A DNA stretch of 30,000 bases from Prorocentrum cordatum (GCA_963575745.1 CAUYUJ010000858.1:47501-77500), one strand, 5' to 3'; positions 10,279 to 18,772 are shown, counted from the stretch's first letter. The notes: a model not told the origin generated them from the sequence alone. Program-made: numbers and translations.

Positions 10279-13200
10279 CTCGGCCTCTAGAGGCCATCTG
10301 TCGTAAGTAGGCTCTGAAGAGGCAGGCTCTGGGTTGTGAATTGCACACTTGGGGGGGGGGGGGGGGGCCTGGGAATTCGGCGACGCAGCACCGACAGGCC
10401 GGCGACCGGCCCCCCGCTGGCGAGACGGCACGCTCCGGAGCAGGGCGGGGGCCAGCCATGGAGGCCCCCCAGCTGTACATTACCGCCGCCTCCCTCCCCA
10501 CCTCCCTCTCGCTGGAAAGAGGAGGGAGGATCAGAGCCCCGAATCATCAGGGGTAACTCGGGTCAGGGATAACTCGGGTTCCTTTTGTCGGGAATCCAAA
10601 CCCGAGTTACCCCGGACCCGAGTTACCCCGGATAACTCGGGCGCCCAACACCACCACCACCTTCCTCCCCACCTCCCTCTCGCTGGAAAGAGGAGGGAGG
10701 AGGAATCGACGTGGTGGTGTATATATTCTGTGGGCCCCCAACCCAGCCCCTGTCGGCGATTGGAGCTCCATGCATCACCCCATGAGCCTGCGCCCCCCAG
10801 TGATGCGCGACGTCTGGCGTTCGGGTCATCTCTCGGGTCTCTGGCGGCCGTTCGGGACGATCCAGGTACCCCCGGACGCCTCTCGGCGAGGCGCAGCTGC
10901 TGGAACGCACCCCGAGGCTGGGAAACCGCCGAGAATTCGCGAGAACGTCCGAAAACGTCATCCCTGAGCCAACGTACACTGAGATCCGACGTCACGAAAA
11001 ACTGCAACATCCTGACAGAAACTCAAACGGAACCCTGAGTCCCATCTTTCTGTAACAATTGTTGTAGACCGGTTGGATCCGTAAGGGCCTCAGGACCTGA
11101 AAACACGGCAACATCGCCCGTTGCGGACTAAATGCGACGCCATGACCTCAGGATATTTATCCCACCCGTGCTGCGATGACAGCTGGGGTTACGAGGGGAG
11201 TAGGGGGCCTAGGAGCGGATGCCAAGGTGGATGATGTCTGGCCTCACATGGCCTAGAAGCGGGTTGCTGGTGCCCTAAGTGCCTCAGGTGGGTCAGGTCC
11301 CTCCACCAAGTGAGCGGCGCCCATGTAGCCTGGATCGTAAACCCCCTAAATTCGCAACCGCGCCTGCACGAAGTGGGCGTGTCAGAATGCTCGTCTGTTG
11401 TCTGGGAGGCCTGCTATAGTTCTCAAGGGCCGCCCCCCGCCTCCCCCCCTGCACGGCGCGCGTGGTTCGAAAACCGCCGCCTCTGAAACTGTTTTTTTTT
11501 TTTTTCTGGCGGTCTTTTCGGCCTCCAGACGGCCAAGATGGCCTCCAAGACGGCTTCCAAGACGGCCAAGACGACAACAGAACGGCTCAAGATGGCCCAG
11601 GATAGCTCAAGAGCCTCTCAAGACGGCCCAAGAGGCCCCCCGAAGAGGGCCTCAAGACGGTCCGAGAGACCTCCAGGACGGCCGACGACGCTCCAAGAGG
11701 CCTTCCCGAAGAGCCCGAGGGGGCCTAAACCACTGAGTGTCCTTGGGTGTTTGAAAGTCGTCGAGGTTCTCGCATGTTCGGGGTTCCGACCGCCCAAGAC
11801 GGCTCGAGAGGCCTCCCAGAGGCCTCCAAGATGGGCTCCATGACAGCCCAAGAGGCCCCAAGAGGGCCCCAAGTCGGCTTTGGAGCGCTCCAACAGAGCT
11901 ACAGGACGGCCCAGAGAGACCTCCTGGGCTGTCCTGGGCGGCCGGAAACTCAACCATGCCAGAATCCCCAAATCCTTCAAAACCGTACGGACAATCAATG
12001 GTGTTGGCATTCTCGGGCTCTTCGGGAAGGCCTCTTGGAATCTCTTGGGCCGTCTTGAGGGCATCTTGATACATCTTGAGACCTTCTTGGGAGCCACATG
12101 CCCTCCAGGATGGCTTCAAGGCAGCCAAGATAGCACAAAGATGGCCCAAGACGGCTCAAAGGGCTCCCAACACAGCCTCAAGACATATCAAGAAGCCCCA
12201 AAGACGGCCCAAGAGGGCTCCAAGAGGCCCTCCTGGAGAGCCAGAAGAGGCCAACAACATTGATGTTCCCCAGCTTGTGTTCGGGAGGATTTGAAAGTTT
12301 CGCCTGTTCGGGTTTCCGACCGCCCATCGCGGCCCAATAAGCCTCCAAGAGGCCTCCAAGCTCACTCCAAGATAGCCCAAGATATCCCCGAAAGGGAGTG
12401 ATGGCCCCAAGTCGGCCCAAAAGGGCCCAAAGACCGTCCAAAGGGTTCGCGAGAGGTCCCAAGATGGCCGTGAACCGCTTTAAGAGGGCACCAATACGGC
12501 CTAGAGATGCACCCAAAACGGCCCACGGGACCCTCGGAGGCCCCCAAGAGCCCCCATGAGGCCACCAAGAAGCCTCCGAGAGGCCACCAAAAAGCTTCAG
12601 GAAGCTCCCAGGAGGCGCCCAGGATGCCCCAAGAAGCGGCTCTCCTCCTCATCCTCATGCTCTTCTCCTCCTCCACCTCCTCCTCCTCCTCCCTACCGCG
12701 CGGACGAAGACGAGGTCGCGATCACGACCCGTCCTCATCACGGCATCCGCGTGTGACCAACGTCCGACATGTCACAAGTGACGGTTCCCGCGTGCGACCC
12801 ACGCCCGACATGTCATATGCGACGGCTTCCGCGTCTGACCAACGACCGACATGTCACATGCGACGGCTTCCGCGCGTGACCCACGCCCGATACGTCACAT
12901 GTGACGGCTCCCGCGCGTGACCCCTGTTCGTCGGCTCCTCCTGTACGCAGTGGCCTTCCTGCAGCCCTGCTGCACAAGCACAGCGGCGGGGGTTGCCGCA
13001 AGCAAGGCGGGTCACTCAGACACGGGTCGCCGACTCGCAAGGCAGAGAAGGCCAGACGTAAGCCACCTCAGCACCCGCTTCTGGGCCCCCCATCCCGCTG
13101 GCAGCAACCCGCGCTCCACTCAATAGCTGACGCCGCACCGAGGCCTATGGGCCGGCGCCCCGACGCGCCGACCGGGCATCGCCCACACAAGCTAGGCTCC

Positions 13201-16200
13201 TCCGCGGTGACGTGCCTGTCGCCGTCGCGGTCGGCGAGCTCGAACGGCCGCGCGGTCGGGGGGTCGCCCACGGCAGAGAGGGGCAGGACCACACAAACAA
13301 AGCAGAACAGGCATGGGATGATGACAACATGCCGATGCCACTGCTCGTCCTGGAGAGCCCCGCCACCACGGCCGCATCCTCCGCGAACCTGTGGCCAGCA
13401 CGCACCCCGGGAGAGATCTCTGGCCATCGCTCGGACGTCAATTCCGTGTGCATTTTTCAGTTTCATGCGTGGTTTCTCGCCAAATGATCAAGGATGGTTT
13501 TTCATGCGTGGTTTTTCATGCGTGGTTTTTCGCCTCGATGGTCCTCGCCGTAGGAAAAATGCACACGTCCGAGCGATGCCAAGGATCTGGGGAAGAGCGG
13601 CATCGGCACCGCTCTGCTTCGAGCGAGCCCCTCCCGGGAGCGCGCGGCGGGAGCCCTTCGGGAGCACCAGCACACGCTTCGGCTCGGGCGGCCGCGGTGC
13701 ACACCCGCCGCTCTCGTCGGAGGTGCACGGCGGGCTACCCGGGGATCACCAGCGCACACTGTGTGAGCCCGGCGGCCGCGGTGTGCGGGGCGGCGCGCAC
13801 AGGAGGGGCAGGGGGAGGGGAGAATTAGGCGCCCGAGTTATCCGGGGTAACTCGGGTCCGGGGTAACTCGGGTTTGGATTCCCGACAAAGGAACCCGAGT
13901 TAGCCCTGACCCGAGATACCCCTGATGATTCGGGGCTCTGAAGAAGGCTTCCTAGAAGCACCCCTGCTTTTTGGAAGGCGCGGGCCTTCTCCGCAGGTGC
14001 AGAGAGCCGGCGCCTCCTGAGAAGCGGCCTCCTTCCAAGAGGCCTCCCCCCTCCCCCTACCCCCTTGTGCGCGTCGCCAAAGAAAAGCTTGGTGACCCAG
14101 AAGGGGGTCAAGCTGAAGCGGGGTGGTGCAATAGATTTGGGGCAATTGTGCTGCATGTGTATTGCGCCAGAGAGTTGTATTGCATTGTATTGCAAGTAAT
14201 GTATTGCACGCGAAAATACAGCAATACATTTGCGCCCCGGAATATATCGCACGCCCCAAACGTAGTGCAACCCCGCAAATCTATTACACCAAATCTATTG
14301 CATCATCCCCTTGTCGCTGGACCCCCTTCTGGGTCAACCCGAAGAGAGTGGCCTGCGAGGCCGGACACCATGCGGTCAGGGCCTTGTGCCCCGGGTGTCG
14401 CGGCGGCGGCCGCTGCGGCACGGTCTGCCTTGCAGGCTGAGTTAGCGTGCCGGGAACAAAAACTCGGAGCGTTGACGCGTGGTGACTTGGACGTGCTGAG
14501 CGTGCCTCGCCGAATCGTGGTGAGCCAGAACCAGCGGTGTGACACGCTGACCAATCGTTCCTGACCGTAGTTTTCCACCGCCCGGTGACCCGCTCTCCCG
14601 GGACCCCCGCCCAGACACCCTCCTTCGCGATGTGCTCGAAACGTGACTCCCCAGAGGTCTGAAAGGTGGGGAGCTCATCTCCCAGGACAGCAGTGGGCGG
14701 CGGATGTTGATACAGCCAGGCGCTGGAGGAGGGGCGGGAGGAGGGCTGCGCCCAGCATGAGTATCGCTTAACCGATCCCCATCCCCAGCGGCGTGGCCCG
14801 GGCCCCACTGGCTGACTTGCCCCCCTGAATGGGGATACAGGTCGTTCCCTTCGGGTTTCGAGGGGTGTATCCCCAACTGGGGTGGCAATTTGGTGCTGGC
14901 CATCGCTCGGACGTCCATTCCCTGTGCTTTTTTCGGTTTCGTGCGTGGATTTTTCGCCAGATGGTCGAGGATGCTCCTCGAAGGTCCTCGCCGAGAAAAA
15001 AATGCACACGTCCGAGCGATGCCAAGGGTGGGGGTCTCGTAAGGGGATGGGAATGGGGATGGGGATGGGATAAACGATGCCGACGGCAGGCTCCAGCGCC
15101 ACTCCTGCCCATCGGGGCGGCCCACGGACCACGCGCGGATAGCGACTTCACGGCCTCCTCCACGTGGAACCTGCCGGACTCCCACGCCTCGAGCTCGTCG
15201 TCGTCGTCGTCGTCGTCGTCGTCATCGTCGTCGTCGTCGTCGTCGGAGGAGGAGGAGGAGGGACATCGAGGACCGAGGTGCTTGAATGTTTTCAAAACTC
15301 TCTGGCCTCCGGGGGCCTCGGGGGGCCTCCGGGATCCTCTAATTAGGGCGACGCCCACGCCTCCAGCTCTTTCACGTCCAGCTTGCCGCTAGAGTCGGCG
15401 TCCAGCTTTCGGAAGGCCTCCTGCTCGGTCTGGATGACGGCCGGGGCAAACGAAACCACAATGAGGGAGAGATTCTGCCCTGGCCATTGGAGCACCATGT
15501 GGGGCCTGCTCTAGAACAAGAACATACCGCAGACGGGTCTACCCTTTCTCCGACCTCGAACTGCGCCAACCGCAACGGCCACGTTCTCCATAGACGCATC
15601 CACCCCGAGTGTGTCTGTGCACGCAACGACACCAACTGTGTCTGTAGACGCCTGCGGCCAGAGAGGGAGCACGACACTCGGCACAGGCCCGAGATGTTGG
15701 CCTGCTGAGGAAGCCAGTGGGCTTTGCCCTCCGACCTCTCCCTCTCCTCCCCCTCCCCCGGCGTGCCCCATCTGGGGAGCCCCAAGAGGACGTACGAGCC
15801 CAGCCACGTACACGGATATGCCCCTCGTGCTCGCGAGGCCGCCCTCGTGTGACGAACGCGTGCGCAAGGTGTTCTCTCGAAGCCCGTGCGCATTCATGTG
15901 CGCGTGCGTCTCTGCCTCGCTCCTGCCCGTCACCCTGCTGCTGCCCCTCCCATCCTAACAGGGGATATGTCAGCCCGCATCCCAGACTTCGTGGGGCTGT
16001 CGAATGGACTCAACATGTGGGGCCCAACTCGGAGATAAACGACATAGGGGCGCCCATCCTCGAAGGGGATGCTTCCGAGTAGCAACCTGGGGGTGTATCC
16101 CCGAATTTCCCTCCTTTTCTGAGCCGCTTTTTCCGTTGACAAATCGGGGGGGGGGGAGGGGCGGGGGGGCAAAACTCACCTGCGACCGTCATCCTGCTGC

Positions 16201-18772
16201 CCCTACTGTTCCCCCAAATCGATTGCCCAGCCAGAAGAGGAGCGCGAATCTCGCTGTCCAGGCCCAGGCCCGTCGTGAGCTTACTCAACGCTCGCACCCC
16301 GTGCCCCTCCGATCCACCCGCAACAGCTTATGCTTTAATTCGAGATCCTGTCTTGGAAGGTCCCGAAGGCCCGAGGCAGGACTCTCGAGGTCTAGGAAAA
16401 AAGCAACAGCAACACCACCAACAACAACAGCAGCAGCAACAACCACGGCAGTAAACATAACACCACTTCCACCGACAACAACCACAACAACAACAAAACC
16501 AACAGAACTTTCATCAGCAGCAACACCAGCAGCAGCATCAGCAGCAACAACAACACCAACAACACCAACAGCAACAATAACAGCAACCATACCACCAACA
16601 ACAACCGCAGCAGCAACAGCAACCACACCAACAAACACAACAACAACATCAACAACAACACCACCAACAACAGCATCAACATCATCAGCACCAACAGCAT
16701 GCACAAAACCAACAATACCAACGCCAACAACAACGACACCAACAACAACAACAAACACACCATCAACAACAACAACATCAACAACCGTAACAGCAGCAGC
16801 AACAGCATTAACAACAACCGCAACATAAACAACAACAACAGCACCAACAACAACAGCAACAACACACATTCAACAAGCTCTAAAGGTTATGGAGGTCTTG
16901 GAAGACAGAAGCAACCACTACACAAGCACAAACAATTCGGAGGTCCGCATGGCTTTCGGCGCTGGACCCCTCCCTGGCGCGCGAAGCGCGCCAGGGGCGG
17001 CGCCTGAGGCGCCGCCAGAGGGGTGCATCGCTGACCCAAGAAATCCGCGCAGACCTCTGGAAGTATGCGTGTGCAGCGTTTTCTTTCTCGAAGGTCGCAG
17101 TCAAGAAGAAAGGTTGATAATGGATGAAGCTCGCGGCGCTGGGGGTCTTCTGGGCATGGTTTTGCCTGCCCGCGAGACGAGCAGCTCATCCTCCTCCAGG
17201 CTGTCGCCGTCCCAGAACTCCTGCAGGCTCAGCAGGCCGTCGCCGTCCCGGTCCCTCTCCTGGGGGAGCCCAAACCCAAAATCAACCACACGGCGCCGTG
17301 AGGAACCCGTCAGCGCGCTTCTGTGGAAGGAGCACCACGCTGCTGGACAACAGCGAAGAGGCAACGCGCTCGCGGTCTGCCCACGGCGGCGTGTCAGTGG
17401 CTCTCGTGTTCCCTCACGACGTCCTGCAGCGCGTGCCTGGCAACAACGCTCAGGACGCCGCCGTGCGTCTCCGGGAAGAACAGGGACTGCAGCTCCTCGG
17501 AGAAGCAACGACGATCGGCGTACGCTGAAACATCCGCCGGCTACACGCAAGAGCGACCCTGCGCAGCGATGATTGGAGCAGGGCTTCAGGGGGCCGCGAG
17601 GAAGCTGCGTCTAACAGCACAAACCAGTGCACAGTCAACCCTTATCGTAAGTCTGCGCGGCAAGAGCGCAAGGGCCTTGGAAGGCCATGCCGACACTTTG
17701 CGAGCGGGGCGCGGCCAGCGACGGCGGCCAAGGACGGGCCGACAGGGGAAGGATGCGAGGGTGATCTTGGAAAGCCGCTCGTCATTGCTGTGCGGGTTGA
17801 CTGTAAGTGAGGAAAAACACACACTGTGGGAAAAACACACACACACACAAAAAAACACACACACACACACACTGTGGGAAAACACACACTGTGGGACAAA
17901 CATGTGTGGGAAACATGTGTGTTTTTGTTTGTTGTGTGTGTGTGTGTTTTGAGCTCGTTGACCGCGCCCAAACTCACTCTGGCGGAAACTGGTCGCTCTG
18001 ACGCGCAGCCGATGTCGGAGGTCCGCGTGCGGGGACTTCTCGGGTCGGAGACTGGCGCCGCCCCGATCCATCGGACATGGTCCTCGAAACGAGAACGTTT
18101 TGTTATTGAAGGGGAACTGGAACACACAAATGGATACACACAAATAACCAGATTGCCCATATGTTTCCAATACTTTCTGGGGTTTTGTCTTCCCCCCCAC
18201 TTCCCATACTTTTCCATATCTTCCTGGGGATCGACAATTAATTGTGTCCGTGTGTTGTTTCCCCTCCTGAATTTATGCAGTCTTGATCCTCCTCAATCCT
18301 CGGTGCCCAGCAGCCCGTCCTTGTCCGTGTCGGCGACAAGAAACTTCGCGCTTTCCGCTTCCTTTTGCGCCGCTTTCCTCTCCGCCTCTCGAGGGTCATC
18401 GTCGTCGTCGCTCGTACCGATATCCTCCAGGAACTCGTCGAGGCTCACCCTCCCGTCCCTGTTGACGTCGATCTCTTCCAGAACGGTCGGTATGTCCCCC
18501 GCCGCTATCTGCCTCCGCACGCTGTCCGAGAAGGCTAGGACCTCATCCATGGACGCCTTTCCGTCGCCGTTTGCGTCGATCTTTTGATGGATACCGTGCA
18601 TCTGCTCGGTGCTAAGCACGTCATCCTGGACGCCTTCGTCGGAGTCGCCCACGTCATCGGGGCCACCGCCATGCGCGCCGCCGCAGATGCTCGAAGCGAG
18701 CGCCAGCGCCAGCACCTCGGGACGAGTATGTGGACCTCCTCTTCCCCCTTGGGTCCCGCTGCCCAGGGACAT
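7696..18772 (-). CDS. Six-EF-hand CREC-type (calumenin/reticulocalbin-like) ER Ca2+-binding protein, 7 exons
   Basis: Hand-assembled spliced gene: exons 18772-18299, 17495-17424, 17259-17179, 15429-15361, 15187-15137, 13238-13200 and 7779-7696 give about 289 residues. A hydrophobic segment (VLALALASSI, residues 20-29) looks like a signal peptide. Six canonical 12-residue EF loops start at D66, D102, D148, D185, D219 and D252, each with Asp at position 1 and Glu at position 12; loop 6 has Arg in place of Gly at position 6. The motif LFFPETH follows EF3, and the protein ends HYEL, a plausible KDEL/HDEL-type ER-retrieval variant. Six EF-hands, a signal peptide and an ER tail define the CREC family, whose members bind Ca2+ in the ER/Golgi lumen and assist folding and transport. 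The length is normal for the family. All introns are phase 0, several with GA or GC donors. The start is the first in-frame ATG before the hydrophobic segment; a further 5' exon joined at CCCGAG|GTGCTG remains possible. Family and exon order are secure; introns 3 and 5 may shift by a few codons. Confidence 0.85.
7785..7972. mobile_element. Fold-back element abutting exon 7 (TIR GGCGGCGAGC)
   Basis: GGCGGCGAGCC at 7785 is inverted by GCTCGCCGCC ending at 7971. CTTCTCAGAAGGCG palindromes lie inside. Same family as 3211-3369. On the gene strand its last base is 5-6 nt from the acceptor AAGAG|GAG of intron 6. Confidence 0.78.
8058..8239 (+). repeat. 182-bp dispersed repeat, copy 1 (intron 6)
   Basis: Shares CCGTCTTCCCATCCCACCGT-like and CATCGTTCATCTTATCATT blocks with 9299-9480, ending ATGCTCTCCCCT in both. 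Confidence 0.85.
8409..9330 (+). repeat. Tandem duplication, units of 414 and 436 bp plus a partial third (intron 6)
   Basis: Units begin at 8409, 8823 and 9259 with (G/A)AG(G/C)ACC(A/G)CCATGAGGCC-like sequence. They share GCAGCTTCCATCATA, AGGAGCGAGGTGTTCGACG, GTGCGGCGTGACTCCCCGCC and CCGCCCGCTCCTTTT. A GAC-rich block in each gives false poly-Asp. Confidence 0.87.
9299..9480 (+). repeat. 182-bp dispersed repeat, copy 2 (intron 6)
   Basis: Direct-orientation copy of 8058-8239. The two copies bracket the tandem duplication. Confidence 0.85.
9554..9685 (+). repeat. Dispersed TIR-element copy (related to 24361-24529)
   Basis: Shares GACGAAT..CGGGTTGG, CAATGCTCCCCGACCCCCC, CCACTGGAAATGGA and TTCGGGTTGGGTTGGGGTG with 24404-24534, same orientation. 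The left terminal arm is missing here. Confidence 0.82.
9972..10082 (+). mobile_element. CATCGCTCGGACGT element, copy A (intron 6)
   Basis: Begins CGCCATCGCTCGGACGTCC and carries the conserved interior (GATCAAGGATGCTCCTCGA..GTCCTCGCCGA..AAAAATG). The right inverted arm seen in copies B and C is lost. Confidence 0.8.
10234..10275. repeat. (TA)n dinucleotide run
   Basis: About 40 bp of TATATA within intron 6. Confidence 0.97.
10490..10704. repeat. ACTCGGGT hairpin, copy 1, flanked by 45-bp direct repeats (intron 6)
   Basis: Core 10533-10646 contains alternating GGGTAACTCGGGT and ACCCGAGTTACCC, so it folds on itself. It is flanked at about 10490-10531 and 10662-10703 by copies of TCCCCACCTCCCTCTCGCTG continuing GAAAGAGGAGGGAGGA. 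An inverted copy lies at 13829-13940. Confidence 0.87.
11040..11519. other. Intron 6 sequence without a recognisable feature
   Basis: Mixed sequence ending in a T-run (11492-11506). Nothing else supportable. Confidence 0.5.
11520..12645. repeat. Degenerate CCAAGACGGCC satellite (intron 6)
   Basis: Made of 10-12-bp blocks (GGCCTCCAAGAC, GGCCCAAGAG) with interspersed AT-richer spacers near 11735, 11985 and 12260. The 11985 spacer is in the opposite orientation. Same family as 25371-28170 but more diverged. Confidence 0.87.
12747..12925 (+). repeat. 41-bp tandem repeat, about 4.3 copies (intron 6)
   Basis: Units start at 12747, 12788, 12829, 12870 and 12911 with CCGCG(C/T)GTGACC, and contain CCGACATGTCACATG(C/T)GACGG. 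Confidence 0.93.
13200..13238 (-). CDS. Exon 6: EF-hand 6 (13-codon microexon)
   Basis: Encodes LADRDGDRHVTAE, the first 11 residues of EF loop 6 with two preceding residues. Position 6 of the loop is Arg instead of the usual Gly, which may weaken Ca2+ binding. The 5' border could lie a few codons upstream, because PFE just before it fits an EF-hand helix, but TTCGAG|CTC is the only AG available. The exon ends GCGGAG|GAGCCT, a GA donor at the same loop position (11/12) as intron 1 in EF-hand 3. Its length is a multiple of three. Confidence 0.75.
13422..13582 (+). mobile_element. CATCGCTCGGACGT element, copy B (intron 5)
   Basis: Left end GGCCATCGCTCGGACGT, right end ACGTCCGAGCGATGCC: a 14-bp inverted pair with further pairing (TGTGCATTTTTC and GAAAAATGCACA). 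Non-coding, MITE-like. Confidence 0.87.
13829..13940 (-). repeat. ACTCGGGT hairpin, copy 2 (intron 5)
   Basis: Inverted copy of the core at 10533-10646, beginning GCGCCCGAGTTATCCGG and ending CCTGATGATTCGGGGCTCTG. Confidence 0.9.
14087..14345. mobile_element. AT-rich fold-back element with about 50-bp arms (intron 5)
   Basis: Left arm contains TGACCCAGAAGGGGGTCAAG and GGTGCAATAGATTTG. The right arm has both in inverted order (CAAATCTATTGCATCATCCC, then GACCCCCTTCTGGGTCAA). The interior carries repeated TATTGCA words. Confidence 0.85.
14897..15027 (+). mobile_element. CATCGCTCGGACGT element, copy C (intron 5)
   Basis: Left end GGCCATCGCTCGGACGTCC, right end CACACGTCCGAGCGATGCC. Interior matches copies A and B. 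Confidence 0.87.
15137..15187 (-). CDS. Exon 5: helix between EF-hands 5 and 6
   Basis: Encodes AWESGRFHVEEAVKSLS, the exiting helix of EF5 and the entering helix of EF6. It is joined to exon 4 through a 173-nt GC-AG intron. The sequence GAGCT(G/C)GAGGCGTGGG occurs at both ends of that intron, so the exact cut is ambiguous but the protein is the same. The 3' border is uncertain: GCC|GTGAAG (GT), TCC|GCGCGT (GC, used here), or a join inside the shared 7-mer CCGCGCG that would read SARPFELAD into exon 6. The last two keep the helix pattern better. Confidence 0.7.
15188..15360 (-). other. Intron 4: 173-nt GC-AG intron with microsatellite body and 16-nt direct repeat at its ends
   Basis: On the gene strand it starts GCGTGGGCGTCGCCCTAA and ends in (GAC)n GAGCTCGAG. 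It holds CTC and GAC microsatellites. GAGCT(G/C)GAGGCGTGGG spans both borders. Confidence 0.8.
15361..15429 (-). CDS. Exon 4: EF-hand 5
   Basis: Encodes TEQEAFRKLDADSSGKLDVK plus ELE. The loop DADSSGKLDVKE has all liganding positions and a normal preceding helix (EAFRKL). The acceptor is CCGTCATCCAG|ACC, preceded by a T-rich stretch. The exon ends CTGGAG|GCGTGG, a GC donor; reading on runs into TAA within six codons, so an intron is required. The following exon resumes in the same phase. Confidence 0.85.
15440..16385. other. Intron 3 sequence without a recognisable feature
   Basis: Mixed sequence. Short CTGTGTCTGTAGACG-like words recur at 15605-15655. No exon recognised. Confidence 0.45.
16396..16868. 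repeat. CAA/CAG/ACC trinucleotide tract (intron 3)
   Basis: About 470 bp almost free of G outside CAG and nearly T-free on the plus strand. It is open in several frames, giving poly-Thr, poly-Asn or poly-Val artefacts. Confidence 0.93.
16936..17064. mobile_element. GC hairpin element, diverged copy (intron 3)
   Basis: Shares TTCGGAGGTCCGC, GGCGCTGGACCCCTCCCTGG and GGCGGCGCC.GAGGCGCCGCC with 19067-19205. Its arms (GGAGGTCCGC and GCAGACCTC) are partly decayed. Confidence 0.82.
17179..17259 (-). CDS. Exon 3: EF-hand 4
   Basis: Begins at the acceptor CCCCCAG|GAGAGG after a pyrimidine-rich tract and encodes ERDRDGDGLLSLQEFWDGD followed by an acidic helix ending DELL. The loop DRDGDGLLSLQE is a textbook EF-hand. 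The 3' border is uncertain. CTC|GTCTCG is a GT donor that keeps frame with exon 4, but the following residues Val-Ser also look protein-like and would bring the EF4-EF5 spacing from 34 to the more usual 36 residues. Confidence 0.8.
17260..17423 (-). other. Intron 2: 164-nt intron with inverted-repeat ends
   Basis: On the gene strand CGTGAGGGAAC near the 5' end pairs with GTTCCTCACG near the 3' end, and CGCCGCCGTG-type words lie close to both. The whole intron is therefore a small fold-back, about the size of other short TIR elements here. Confidence 0.7.
17424..17495 (-). CDS. Exon 2: last residue of EF-hand 3 and the LFFPETH segment
   Basis: Encodes 24 residues beginning ELQSLFFPETH and ending ARHALQ. 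The first codon supplies the Glu at position 12 of EF loop 3, so the join with exon 1 restores a complete loop. The acceptor is CTCCGAG|GAGCTG and shares the 7-nt repeat CCGAGGA with the donor of intron 1. An F(Y/F)PE segment after the third EF-hand is what I expect from related calumenin-like proteins. The exon end has two in-frame possibilities: CTGCAG|GACGTC (GA donor, used here), or GACGTC|GTGAGG six bases further (GT donor), which would add Asp-Val. Confidence 0.82.
17812..17955. repeat. CA-rich then GT-rich fold-back repeat (intron 1)
   Basis: (CA)n with CTGTGGGA interruptions from 17815, then AACATGTGTGGGAAACATGT, then (GT)n up to 17950. The halves can pair. Confidence 0.88.
18299..18772 (-). 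CDS. Exon 1: signal segment, EF-hands 1 and 2, most of EF-hand 3
   Basis: Encodes residues 1-158. The N-region has three arginines, followed by the hydrophobic run VLALALASSI and a small-residue stretch (GGAHGGG) where signal peptidase could cut. An acidic linker leads into EF loops DANGDGKASMDE and DVNRDGRVSLDE. A DDDDD stretch and a charged helix rich in Glu, Ala and Lys follow, then DTDKDGLLGTE, the first 11 residues of EF loop 3. The exon ends CACCGAG|GATTGA, a GA donor. Reading on instead gives GAT and then a stop, so retaining the intron would truncate the protein at loop 3. The only unclear part is the start: the region before residue 20 is weakly protein-like, and the true start codon may lie on an unseen upstream exon. 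Confidence 0.85.

Noticed and set aside
9517-10431. A 304-residue minus-strand open frame
   Set aside because: It runs through dispersed elements, a C-run and the TA dinucleotide repeat, and lies inside intron 6 with no protein signature.
11581-11612. Words resembling the end of the dinoflagellate spliced leader (GGCTCAAG)
   Set aside because: The match is only about eight bases and arises from the CCAAGACGGCC satellite. No full relic leader was found.
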